From NCBI RefSeq assembly GCF_052060035.1, contig NZ_JBPOEA010000013.1, forward strand, positions 17,060 through 81,059: a DNA stretch of 64,000 nt. The letters run 5' to 3'. Within the stretch, counting starts at the first letter, position 1. Each line of letters starts with the position of its first letter. The position numbers and the translations under genes were made by a program. The DNA is from Fodinibius sp052060035 (GTDB lineage: Bacteria > Bacteroidota > Rhodothermia > Balneolales > Balneolaceae). A model generated the notes under the pieces. The model worked only from the letters and a program-made list of their open reading frames with translations. It had not been told where the DNA came from and did not search any database. Shown piece by piece: positions 8,236 through 16,536 of this stretch.

Positions 8236-10701
8236 ATGCCCGATACGACCTCTAACGATAATAATTTTTTTCCGCGGGAAATACTTAGTCTCTTTTTAGC
8301 TCTTTTTTCGGTGATGTTATTGGGGCGTAGTTATGAGGTTGTACTTGGAACGTGGAATTTTGGGAGCGAGTTTATCGGTCTTTCATATTTTTGGGCTTCA
8401 GTGGTCAGGGACTTCCAATTTAGTGTCTTATTGCTCCCTGTTTTACTGTTTTTTTTATTTGTGTTGGGAAAAGTTCAAAAACCCAAGGTTGCAAATCGGG
8501 TTACCGCTCATCTGATAGCTCTAACAGGGATCGTCAATATATTGCTGATATCCTATTTTGGAGCAACACAGATGCCTTTGGGAGCAGAATTCTGGGCCTA
8601 CTCATTGACGGAAATGACAAATACCGTTATTGCAGCAGAACAGATGACAATAGTGAGTGTTGGTTTTGTTATAATCGCTTATCTGCTGATGTATTTGGTT
8701 ATTTCAATAATACGGTCTGTGCAATTTTTTGAGGTGAGGAAGTCAAATTTAATGTTCAGTAGTCTGGCTGGGATCTTCAGCTTGTTTGTGGTTTCATTTT
8801 TTGTATCGGTAGATAATACTACCCCGGCGCAACAAGAAAAGAATGCTAACAAATTATCATATTTTTTTAGCCGGAGTTTAACTTCCATTGAATGGGGTGG
8901 GCAGGAAGAGTCAAGTTTTAATCCGGAAGAATACCCCCTCTTGGAGAAGACAAACTATGAGCAGGATGTGTTGGGGTCTTACTTTAAAGAGTTTGAAGAG
9001 CCTCCCAATATTGTATTTTTGTTAGTTGAAAGTCTGGGAGGAGAATTTATAGGCCCTTCGGGTCAATGGACGGGCTTTGCTCCATATTTGGATTCTCTTT
9101 CGCGCAAAGGATTATATTGGGAAAATGGACTCAGCCTTTCGGGACGCACTTTTGGGATGGTTCCTTCCCTGCTGGGATCGCTTCCTTTTGGTCGCCATGG
9201 TTTTATGGCTCTTGGCCCCGATTATCCGAGCCACCAATCGCTTATTAGTATGCTGGGTGACCGTGGATATTATACCGCCTTTTATAGTGGGTATGATACT
9301 TATTTCGACGGCCTCGACCTCTTTTTGGATTATCAGGGTACTGATTATGTGTTAAATAAGCAGAAACTGGAAAGGATATTGCCGGCAGCCAAAAGTCAAT
9401 CCAACTATTGGGGGGTGGATGACAAAACGATGCTGAATTTTTCTGCAGAATTACTGGATACGGCCAATACATATCCGCGACTGGAGATTTATCACACCTT
9501 GCAAAGTCATTCCCCATTTACGGTCCCCAACCCACAAAAATATGAGAAGGAATTCACTAATCGATTAGATCAGTTGGGTCTTGCCGAAAAGAAGAATCAA
9601 TCCTATCAGAGGTATCAAAATGAGCTAACCACATTGTTATTTGCCGATCAGGCGGTCAAAGATTTTATGCAGTCGTATAAACAAAAGCCACAGTTTGAGA
9701 ATACGATTTTTGTGATAACCGGTGATCACTGGCTTATTCCTGTTCCGCAAACGACAGCAATCTCGCGCTATCATGTGCCCATCATCATATATTCCCCGAA
9801 GTTGAAAAAGCCGGTACAATTCAAGTCGGTTAATACCCATGCCGAGATCATGCCCTCGCTTGTGGCCATGTTGGATCAACAAACAGATCTAAATATGCCG
9901 GAACAGGTTCACTGGATCGGCGGAATGATGGATACGACGAGAGCTTTCCAAAATGTACAGTCGGTTCCGTTTATGCGAAATAAAAATAGCATTTCGGATT
10001 ATCTGGACGGGGAGTACTACCTTTTTGATGATGAACTTTATACGGTGAACAAAACCCTTTCGCTTAGTCGCAGTAATAATGCACAGAAAAAAAGGCAACT
10101 GCGCCAGAAGCTGGAGGCTTTTAAATCCATAAATAGCTTTGTGGTGCAAAACAATCGGTTATATCCCGAGGAACAGGCAAACCCATCAGAGAAATATGCC
10201 TTTTTATCTGAATACGATACGCTGTTTACAAAGCTGGATTCGTTGTCGTTAACGATTGACGAGCAGTTTCAAAGGGCGCGCCAACGGGCTTTTGATGGGG
10301 ATTATGAAGTGGCGCGTGCTATTGCAAAGCGTATCCTGTTACAGGAACCTGATTATCACGATGTGAGAATTTTGATCGGCCGAACAAATGCCTGGCAGGG
10401 AAACTATGAGCGGGCCGAAAAATATTTCAAGGAGGTGCTGGATGAAGATGCAACCTACGAGGATGCATATAGCGCCTATGTTGATAATGAGCTTTGGCAG
10501 GGGGATTACGAGACGGCTTTACGGGTAATTAGTCAGGGACTCAAACATCATCCGCAAAACAAGGCATTTTTGGAACGAAAAATTAAGATTCTTGCTCAAT
10601 TAGATAGACGAGGTCAGGCGAAAAAAACATTAGAAATGCTTCAAGATCTTGATCCGAACTATAATCAATTGCCAAATTTAAGAGAATATATCGGGGAATG
10701 A
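8236..10701 (+). CDS. LTA synthase/MdoB-like phosphoglycerol transferase with C-terminal TPR domain
   Basis: The 821-residue protein begins with about five membrane helices (residues 15-200), then an extracytoplasmic sulfatase-fold domain (about 255-560). Recognisable elements are PNIVFLLVESLGG, SGRTFGMVPSLLGSLPFG with Thr305 at the position of the LtaS catalytic threonine, the HTLQSHSPF segment and the metal-binding ITGDHW. LtaS and MdoB/OpgB move glycerol phosphate from phosphatidylglycerol onto teichoic acid or osmoregulated glucans. Residues of about 675-821 are tetratricopeptide repeats, which are unusual for this family and match the repeats of the next gene. It diverges from the receiver/HEAT/GT2 operon. 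Decoration of the nascent polysaccharide with phosphoglycerol is inferred. Confidence 0.87.
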   Translation: MPDTTSNDNNFFPREILSLFLALFSVMLLGRSYEVVLGTWNFGSEFIGLSYFWASVVRDFQFSVLLLPVLLFFLFVLGKVQKPKVANRVTAHLIALTGIVNILLISYFGATQMPLGAEFWAYSLTEMTNTVIAAEQMTIVSVGFVIIAYLLMYLVISIIRSVQFFEVRKSNLMFSSLAGIFSLFVVSFFVSVDNTTPAQQEKNANKLSYFFSRSLTSIEWGGQEESSFNPEEYPLLEKTNYEQDVLGSYFKEFEEPPNIVFLLVESLGGEFIGPSGQWTGFAPYLDSLSRKGLYWENGLSLSGRTFGMVPSLLGSLPFGRHGFMALGPDYPSHQSLISMLGDRGYYTAFYSGYDTYFDGLDLFLDYQGTDYVLNKQKLERILPAAKSQSNYWGVDDKTMLNFSAELLDTANTYPRLEIYHTLQSHSPFTVPNPQKYEKEFTNRLDQLGLAEKKNQSYQRYQNELTTLLFADQAVKDFMQSYKQKPQFENTIFVITGDHWLIPVPQTTAISRYHVPIIIYSPKLKKPVQFKSVNTHAEIMPSLVAMLDQQTDLNMPEQVHWIGGMMDTTRAFQNVQSVPFMRNKNSISDYLDGEYYLFDDELYTVNKTLSLSRSNNAQKKRQLRQKLEAFKSINSFVVQNNRLYPEEQANPSEKYAFLSEYDTLFTKLDSLSLTIDEQFQRARQRAFDGDYEVARAIAKRILLQEPDYHDVRILIGRTNAWQGNYERAEKYFKEVLDEDATYEDAYSAYVDNELWQGDYETALRVISQGLKHHPQNKAFLERKIKILAQLDRRGQAKKTLEMLQDLDPNYNQLPNLREYIGE

Positions 10702-10743
10702 TATTTTACCTCGCAGCGACGGCAAATTAATTGAATCGATGTT

Positions 10744-11991
10744 ATGAGAAAAGTATTGTCCATTTGCATAGGCTTATTATTGTTATTGATTGGTAGTGCT
10801 ACGGTTTTGGCACAGGAGATGGAGGATTTCACTGTTGATGAGCTATACGAGAAGGCCCGAACGGCTGCATTTGATGAAAGCGATTATGAGAAGGCACGTA
10901 AGTTTGCGTACGAGGCGCTGGAACGAAGTCCTAATTATCACGGTATCCGAATTTTTGTAGCTCGGTTATACAGTTGGGAGAGCGAATATGATAAGGCAAT
11001 AGACGAGTTGAATTATGTACTGGACAAAGATCCTCAAAACAGACAGGCCTTGTCGGCTCTGACCGATGCTCAAAAATGGTCGAAACAAATGGATGCCGCG
11101 TTAAAAACTACAAATCTGGCTTTGAAATATTACCCGGACGATCCTGAATTCATGATGGCTAAAGCTTCCGTTCTTTATGGAATGGAAAACTATGAGGGGG
11201 CAGAGCAGACTTATGAGGCAATTTTTGCTAAAGATGCTGGAAATCGCAAGGCGCGTGAAGGTTTAAAGGACAGCCAATTGCAACAAATGAAATATCGTGC
11301 AAAAATATCCTATCGTTATGACCGGTTTCGAACCATTTTTGATCCCTGGCATTTTACGGAGTTTGGACTCACGCGACAAACGCCTATTGGTTCGGTCACT
11401 GGCCGAGTTGAGCATGCTCGACGATTTGGTTCTGATGGATATCAGTTTAACGTAGACGCATATCCATCAATAGCATCGGGACTTTATGCCTATGTAAGTG
11501 GCGGTTATTCTCAATCTCCTGTGCATCCTGATTACAGGTTTGGCTTTTCGCTGTATAAGTCGCTACCTGCTGCTTACGAGATCGAAGCTGGAATACGATA
11601 TCTTGATTTTGGAACGTCCCAAACTGATATCTATACGGTATCGCTCACCAAATATGTGGGCAGTTATCTTTTTACAGCACGGACGTATTTAGTGCCGTCA
11701 TCGGGAGGAACATCTAAGTCCTTGAATCTCGTGACACGGCGTTATTTTGGGACGGCGGAATCCTATCTGAGTTTAAATGCCGGATACGGATCGGCTCCAA
11801 CAGAAGTTGAAACTTCATCTGGGACATTAGCAATTGATGCATTAGATTCATGGTCGGTAAGTGTAGATGGGCAAATGCCCCTTTCGGAACGTTTGTTTTT
11901 GGGTGGCAATGTCGGATTTGACTCTTCAGAATATCCTAACTTTGTACGGGAGCGGTTTAGTGCAAAACTGAATATCTCCTTCCGATTTTAG
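10744..11991 (+). CDS. YaiO-family TPR and outer-membrane beta-barrel protein
   Basis: A signal peptide (1-23, ending VLAQ) is followed by tetratricopeptide repeats (about 30-185) and a C-terminal beta-barrel (about 190-415) whose last residues, AKLNISFRF, end in Phe as barrel-assembly substrates do. This TPR-then-barrel order is that of YaiO and resembles the exporters PgaA and BcsC, which guide polysaccharide through the periplasm and outer membrane. The barrel here is smaller (about 225 residues). It lies 42 bases after the phosphoglycerol transferase gene and is probably co-transcribed. The first repeats (EKARTAAFDESDYEKARKFA) closely match the tail of that upstream protein. Confidence 0.87.
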   Translation: MRKVLSICIGLLLLLIGSATVLAQEMEDFTVDELYEKARTAAFDESDYEKARKFAYEALERSPNYHGIRIFVARLYSWESEYDKAIDELNYVLDKDPQNRQALSALTDAQKWSKQMDAALKTTNLALKYYPDDPEFMMAKASVLYGMENYEGAEQTYEAIFAKDAGNRKAREGLKDSQLQQMKYRAKISYRYDRFRTIFDPWHFTEFGLTRQTPIGSVTGRVEHARRFGSDGYQFNVDAYPSIASGLYAYVSGGYSQSPVHPDYRFGFSLYKSLPAAYEIEAGIRYLDFGTSQTDIYTVSLTKYVGSYLFTARTYLVPSSGGTSKSLNLVTRRYFGTAESYLSLNAGYGSAPTEVETSSGTLAIDALDSWSVSVDGQMPLSERLFLGGNVGFDSSEYPNFVRERFSAKLNISFRF

Positions 11992-11995
11992 CAGG

Positions 11996-12925
11996 TTATT
12001 TGCCTTTAAGTTCAGCGGCAGCAATTTTTTGGGCTTTTTTTCTTTTCCAACGAGCTAATACAATTCCGGTAATAACCAAGGCCGATCCGCAGTATTGTAG
12101 TAGGGTTAGTTGTTCATTGAGCAGAATCACGCCAAATACAAGTCCCATTACTGGCACAAGGTTTTGATAGGTTGCAGTGTGAACGGCCCCAACGGTTTGG
12201 AGACCGTAATTCCAGATTAGGTAGGCCACGCCAATAGAAAGTAGACCGCTATAGACCACACCGCCATAGGCAGCTACCGAAATTTGGGTCCACTCAAGCT
12301 GTATCATGCTCGGCAATCCAATCAGAAAAAGTACAATTGCCCCGATGGTAGCCATAATTGCTGAAAATTGGATAGGTGTATATCTGCTTAAAAATGATTT
12401 CGATAAAATCGTATAGCCACCCCAGACAATGGCCGCGCCAATTATAATGATATCGCCCAGAAAGGTTTCGGATCCAAAGGAGAATGGGTTTTTGCCTCCA
12501 GATACAATGAATGTGATACCGGCAAAGGCAGCGATAACGCCAAAAGTTTTGAAGATATTCATTCGCTCGAGGTTAAAGAAATGGCTAATGAGCGCCACCC
12601 AAATGGGGATGGTTCCCAGCATCACGGCGGCATTCGCTGCGTAGGTGTAGTCGATGCCAACAATAAACAGGCCTTGATAGATGAGGTTACCCAGCAAGCC
12701 CATACCTAATAGAGGCAGCCAATCTTGTTTGGGAATTCGAAAAGACTCATTCCGATAGAAGACTACAATCCAGATAATAGCTGCGGCAAAAATAAATCGA
12801 AGTCCATTAAAGCTAAGCGGATCAATTTCAGCCAGCGAGTATTTGACGACTGAAAAATTTAATGCCCAAATAACTGCTACTAAAAATAACGAGAATTCTA
12901 CAAGAGATTTTTTAGAGAAGTTCAA
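11996..12925 (-). CDS. EamA/DMT family transporter
   Basis: This is a 309-residue protein with ten predicted membrane helices in two five-helix EamA halves, opening with FLVAVIWALNFSVVKYSL, characteristic of the drug/metabolite transporter superfamily. It ends in a Lys/Arg-rich cytosolic tail (RWKRKKAQK). Substrates of EamA proteins (amino acids, metabolites, drugs) cannot be assigned from sequence. It is convergent with the YaiO-like gene, with 4 bases between stops, and divergent from the TetR-regulated pump operon. Confidence 0.88.
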   Translation of the reverse strand: MNFSKKSLVEFSLFLVAVIWALNFSVVKYSLAEIDPLSFNGLRFIFAAAIIWIVVFYRNESFRIPKQDWLPLLGMGLLGNLIYQGLFIVGIDYTYAANAAVMLGTIPIWVALISHFFNLERMNIFKTFGVIAAFAGITFIVSGGKNPFSFGSETFLGDIIIIGAAIVWGGYTILSKSFLSRYTPIQFSAIMATIGAIVLFLIGLPSMIQLEWTQISVAAYGGVVYSGLLSIGVAYLIWNYGLQTVGAVHTATYQNLVPVMGLVFGVILLNEQLTLLQYCGSALVITGIVLARWKRKKAQKIAAAELKGK

Positions 12926-13050
12926 TAGTACGGATGTGATTAGATAAGAAAATGAACCCCTAAAGGTAGGAGATAATTTGGAAAGTGTCGCGAGGTATTC
13001 GAGGGAGTATATCTGTTAATAAGATATAGGGAATTTTTTGGCTGCGGATG

Positions 13051-13081
13051 TTGTACTTATCTTAGCTTACTCTTAACTTTG
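13051..13081 (+). promoter_or_regulatory. Bacteroidota-type promoter of the TetR/RND operon
   Basis: TTG (13051-13053) is separated by 20 bases from TAACTTTG (13074-13081). This fits the TTTG / TAnnTTTG housekeeping promoter of Bacteroidota. The predicted transcription start is near 13087, upstream of the ATG at 13121. Confidence 0.55.
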
Positions 13082-13090
13082 GTCACTTTC

Positions 13091-13103
13091 TGACTGGTAG
13101 TCA
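13091..13103. promoter_or_regulatory. Inverted repeat, possible TetR-family autoregulatory operator
   Basis: The sequence TGACT-GGT-AGTCA is a perfect 5-bp inverted repeat around a 3-base centre. It sits just downstream of the predicted transcription start and 17 bases before the regulator's ATG. A TetR-family protein encoded immediately downstream often represses from such a site. The arms are short, so chance is not excluded. Confidence 0.4.
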
Positions 13104-13120
13104 TTTTTAATGATAAGTAT

Positions 13121-13834
13121 ATGGGAAAAGAAGATCGAAAAGCACGTGAAAAGGAACGGCGCCGCAATCAGATTATTGATGCCGCTGAACGGATTATTTT
13201 TTCAAAAGGCCTCGAACAAGCTACGATGGACGAGATTGCTGCAGAGGCTGAGCTAAGTAAGGGTACACTCTATCTGTATTTTAAAAATAAAACAGAGCTT
13301 TACCTAGCCATTACACAACGTGGGTCAGATTTGTTGAATAGTCAGTTTGCGAAAGTTTTTGCCGGCGGGCATGAACATACCGGCTTAGAACTAATCCGTT
13401 TGTTAGGAGAAACATATCTCAATTTTGTACGAGAAAATCCCAACTATTTTAATGCATTTATGTATTACGAGTCGCTGAGCAATGTTGAAGAGCTTAAAAG
13501 CAGTAAACATGCAGAGCGGTGCGAAGAAAACAGAAGAGAGGCGTTGAACTTTATGATACGAGCCCTCCAGATCGGCATGCAGGACGGAACGGTAAATGAC
13601 AGTTATGAACCCAAGGAACTGGCCGTGGTAATACTGTCGAGCACGCGGGGAATCACCGCAATGAGTCACATGCATGGAACAGGGTATCATTTTGAGATGC
13701 TCGATGAAATGGAGATTTCAGTAGATATGTTATTTGAAAACTTTTTAAAGCTGGTAGGTGCCGGTATTGCCAGCGACGATGCCCGTAAGCGGTGGATGAC
13801 TGACAGTCATAATTTTGAAACAAATGGAAAATAA
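13121..13834 (+). CDS. TetR/AcrR family transcriptional regulator
   Basis: The 237-residue protein has the TetR N-terminal helix-turn-helix at about residues 15-60: IIDAAERIIFSKGLEQATMD, then AELSKGTLYLYFKNKTELY, the family's most conserved stretch. The remaining 170 residues are the ligand-binding and dimer domain. It is the first gene of a four-gene operon with TolC, membrane-fusion and RND permease genes (24, 25 and 13 bases apart), so it very probably represses its own pump until an inducer binds. A promoter and a short palindrome lie directly upstream. Confidence 0.93.
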   Translation: MGKEDRKAREKERRRNQIIDAAERIIFSKGLEQATMDEIAAEAELSKGTLYLYFKNKTELYLAITQRGSDLLNSQFAKVFAGGHEHTGLELIRLLGETYLNFVRENPNYFNAFMYYESLSNVEELKSSKHAERCEENRREALNFMIRALQIGMQDGTVNDSYEPKELAVVILSSTRGITAMSHMHGTGYHFEMLDEMEISVDMLFENFLKLVGAGIASDDARKRWMTDSHNFETNGK

Positions 13835-13857
13835 GAGCGTAGAAGCGAGCCTTTAAA

Positions 13858-15420
13858 ATGAAGAACATTCAAAAAAATACGACCAGAAACGCTAAAGTAT
13901 TTATGGATTACCTTACCTCTGGGTTAGGAAATCGTTTACAGGAAATGATCGCCTTAACATTTATAATGGTTTTCTTGGTGACAGTACCTACGAAAGCACA
14001 GCAGATAGATACTGCTTCGGTGAAGGGTGCGCTTTCTGATGCCAACAAGCTACAGCTGACTGAAGCTATTCATGTTGCAATGGCCAATAACTCTGATATC
14101 AAACGTTCACTATTTAATCTGAAAGATGCAGATGAACAAGTACAGCTGGCGTGGAGTGAGGTGTTACCAGATATATCAGCTTCAGCTACCTACACGCGTA
14201 ATTTAGAAATCCCGGTAAATTTTGTTCCTGCACAGTTTTTTGATCCAAGTGCCCCGGCCGGAGAACTGGTACCCTTGCAATTTGGAACGGATAATAACTG
14301 GCAGGGAGGTCTTTCGGTGCAACAGACTATTTTCCGGGGAGAGGCTATCGTCGGCATAAACAGTTCTAAATTATACAAGGCAGCCCAGGCCGAAAATCTG
14401 CGGGCAACAACCCAGCAGATTGTTACCCAGACCCGATTGGCTTATTACAATGTGCTTATTGCCGAAGAGCAACTTCGACTGCAGGAAGCAACGGTAGAAC
14501 GGTTGCGGAAAAATTTGGAAGAAAATAGGTCGCGCCAAAAAGCAGGACTAATAGATGAATATGCCGTGATGCAAGTAGAGGTGCAGTTAAAGAATCAAGA
14601 ACCGCAGCTTGCGGAAGCTCGCTTTGCGGTGCAGAAAGCATACCGAGAATTAAAAGTAGTATTAGGTATTCCTCTTGATTTGGAATTTTCGGTACAGGGA
14701 AGTTTAGGTACTTTCGATGTCGCATCTCAGCAAGCGGCCAATGCAGTCAACAATAACCTGAAAAAAGTGGATCGGATGACGCCCTTCCAGTATACCGAAA
14801 AAGATAACGTAATGGATTTGGCTACCGATTTAAGGGGAGACATCCGTGTTTTGGAAACCCAGTCAGATTTAAAAGATCGAGAAATTAAAGCGATAAAAAG
14901 CCGCTTTTTGCCCACCTTGACGGCAAACTACAACCTTAATTGGTCAGCCGCACAGGCTGGTAATCCTGTCTTTTTTGGTTCCGAAGATACCAGAGCTCGA
15001 TCGCAAACTATAGGTGTTACGTTTAGTTTGCCCATTTTTCAGGGATTTCAGCGTACGGCCAACTTGAGTATTGCACAGATCGAAAAAAAGGATATTAGGG
15101 AACAACAGCGTGCGACTGAACGAGCAGCGAAAAACGAAATACAATCCGCACGAGAATCATTAAATCAAGCATTGGAAACAGCTCCCGCACGTCAAAAGGC
15201 GTTAGAGTTAGCCCAGGAAGGATATGAGCGGGCCCAAGCGAGGCTTGAAAATGGAGTTGGTTCACAACTGGATGTTACAAATGCTGAACTTCAGTTACGC
15301 GAAGCCGAAGCGAATTATGCACAAATGGTCTTCAACTATCTTTCGGCAAAAGCGCAGTACGACCAGGCTATTGGAATGGTTCCATATGTCGATAGCGAAA
15401 AACCCTCTTTAAACGAATAA
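13858..15420 (+). CDS. TolC family outer-membrane efflux protein
   Basis: The 520-residue exported protein has its hydrophobic signal region at about residues 28-48, ending TKAQ. Two homologous halves of long coiled-coil helices and barrel strands follow (LTEAIHVAMANNSDIKRSLF at the start of the first; NEIQSARESLNQALETAPAR in the second), the layout of TolC/OprM trimers that form the outer-membrane duct of tripartite pumps. The N-terminus is long for a signal peptide; an internal ATG at residue 17 (MDYLTS) is an alternative start. It is followed by its adaptor and permease in the same operon. Confidence 0.92.
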   Translation: MKNIQKNTTRNAKVFMDYLTSGLGNRLQEMIALTFIMVFLVTVPTKAQQIDTASVKGALSDANKLQLTEAIHVAMANNSDIKRSLFNLKDADEQVQLAWSEVLPDISASATYTRNLEIPVNFVPAQFFDPSAPAGELVPLQFGTDNNWQGGLSVQQTIFRGEAIVGINSSKLYKAAQAENLRATTQQIVTQTRLAYYNVLIAEEQLRLQEATVERLRKNLEENRSRQKAGLIDEYAVMQVEVQLKNQEPQLAEARFAVQKAYRELKVVLGIPLDLEFSVQGSLGTFDVASQQAANAVNNNLKKVDRMTPFQYTEKDNVMDLATDLRGDIRVLETQSDLKDREIKAIKSRFLPTLTANYNLNWSAAQAGNPVFFGSEDTRARSQTIGVTFSLPIFQGFQRTANLSIAQIEKKDIREQQRATERAAKNEIQSARESLNQALETAPARQKALELAQEGYERAQARLENGVGSQLDVTNAELQLREAEANYAQMVFNYLSAKAQYDQAIGMVPYVDSEKPSLNE

Positions 15421-15444
15421 AAATAATTTTCAGAAGTAAATATT

Positions 15445-16524
15445 ATGACCTCTCGATTATTAATCACAGGAATCTTAGCGATAATGCTTTTTGTTGGCTG
15501 TTCTGAAGAAGAACAATCTACTCAAGAAGAGTTGGTGAAAACAGTTAATGTTGAAACAAAAATACTGGAAGCCCAACCCTTTGAACGGAATTTAAAATTA
15601 GTAGGTACTGTAGAAGCACCCAATGATGTGCGAATATCGGCAGAAGTGTCCGGACGTATCGAAAATTATTTTGTTGAACAGGGGGATGATATCAAAAAAG
15701 GAGATCCCATCCTTAAAATTGACGATGAACAGCTGGTCCACGAACGGCAGCGGTTAGAAGCCGTCACTGCCCAGGCAAGAGAAAATTATGAGCGCTTGAA
15801 ACGGTTGTTTGAGCAGGATAGCATAGGTTCAGAAATTGATTATTTAAACGCGAAATATAATTACGAGCAGAACAAAGCTTCACTTGAAGCGGTAAAAGTA
15901 AATATCAATAAATCGACGGTTAAGGCCCCGTTTGATGCGACGGTCGAAAACATAGTGATGGAAGAGGGGGAGATGGCATCTCCCGGTGCTGTATTGGTGC
16001 GGTTAATAGGAAATAAAAACTTAAAAGTATCTACTGGCGTGCCGGCGATGTACGCTGATGTGGTTAACAAGGGCGATATAGCACGAATCTGGTTCGATTT
16101 TCAGCCTGAGGATACGCTGCAGCTGCCCATAAGCTTTGTTGCAAAAAGTATTAGCCCACAAGCACGTACGTTTGAAGTAGAAGTGAAATTGCCGGAAAGT
16201 AGCGACTATAAAGTAGATATGATCGCTAATTTAATGGTTCGAACAATGACCCTGGACCGCTCTATTGTAATAGGCGAAGAGTTCGTTTATAAGAATAATA
16301 GCAACGATGTCGTTTATGTTGTTACTGAGGATGATTCGGGAAATAAAATCGCGAAAATGAAACCTGTAAAACTTGGGCCCAGCTATAAGAATGAAGTCGT
16401 TATTGCAGAGGGTCTGCAAGCAGGGGATGAACTCATTACAGTAGGATCATCTTTTCTGCAGGACGATATGCGTATCACGGTCGTAGAGTCGCGAGAGAAT
16501 AGAATTGCACAACAGAATTTGTAG
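15445..16524 (+). CDS. RND efflux periplasmic adaptor (membrane-fusion lipoprotein)
   Basis: This is a 359-residue lipoprotein with lipobox IMLFVGC (Cys19). It has the HlyD-like order: barrel/lipoyl half (VEAPNDVRISAEVSGRIENY), alpha-helical hairpin (about 95-150), second lipoyl half (KSTVKAPFDATVENIVMEEG), and beta-barrel and membrane-proximal domains. It bridges the RND permease in the inner membrane and the TolC-like duct encoded on either side. Its lipid anchor replaces the membrane helix found in some adaptors. Confidence 0.93.
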   Translation: MTSRLLITGILAIMLFVGCSEEEQSTQEELVKTVNVETKILEAQPFERNLKLVGTVEAPNDVRISAEVSGRIENYFVEQGDDIKKGDPILKIDDEQLVHERQRLEAVTAQARENYERLKRLFEQDSIGSEIDYLNAKYNYEQNKASLEAVKVNINKSTVKAPFDATVENIVMEEGEMASPGAVLVRLIGNKNLKVSTGVPAMYADVVNKGDIARIWFDFQPEDTLQLPISFVAKSISPQARTFEVEVKLPESSDYKVDMIANLMVRTMTLDRSIVIGEEFVYKNNSNDVVYVVTEDDSGNKIAKMKPVKLGPSYKNEVVIAEGLQAGDELITVGSSFLQDDMRITVVESRENRIAQQNL

Positions 16525-16536
16525 AGGAAAAGAAGT

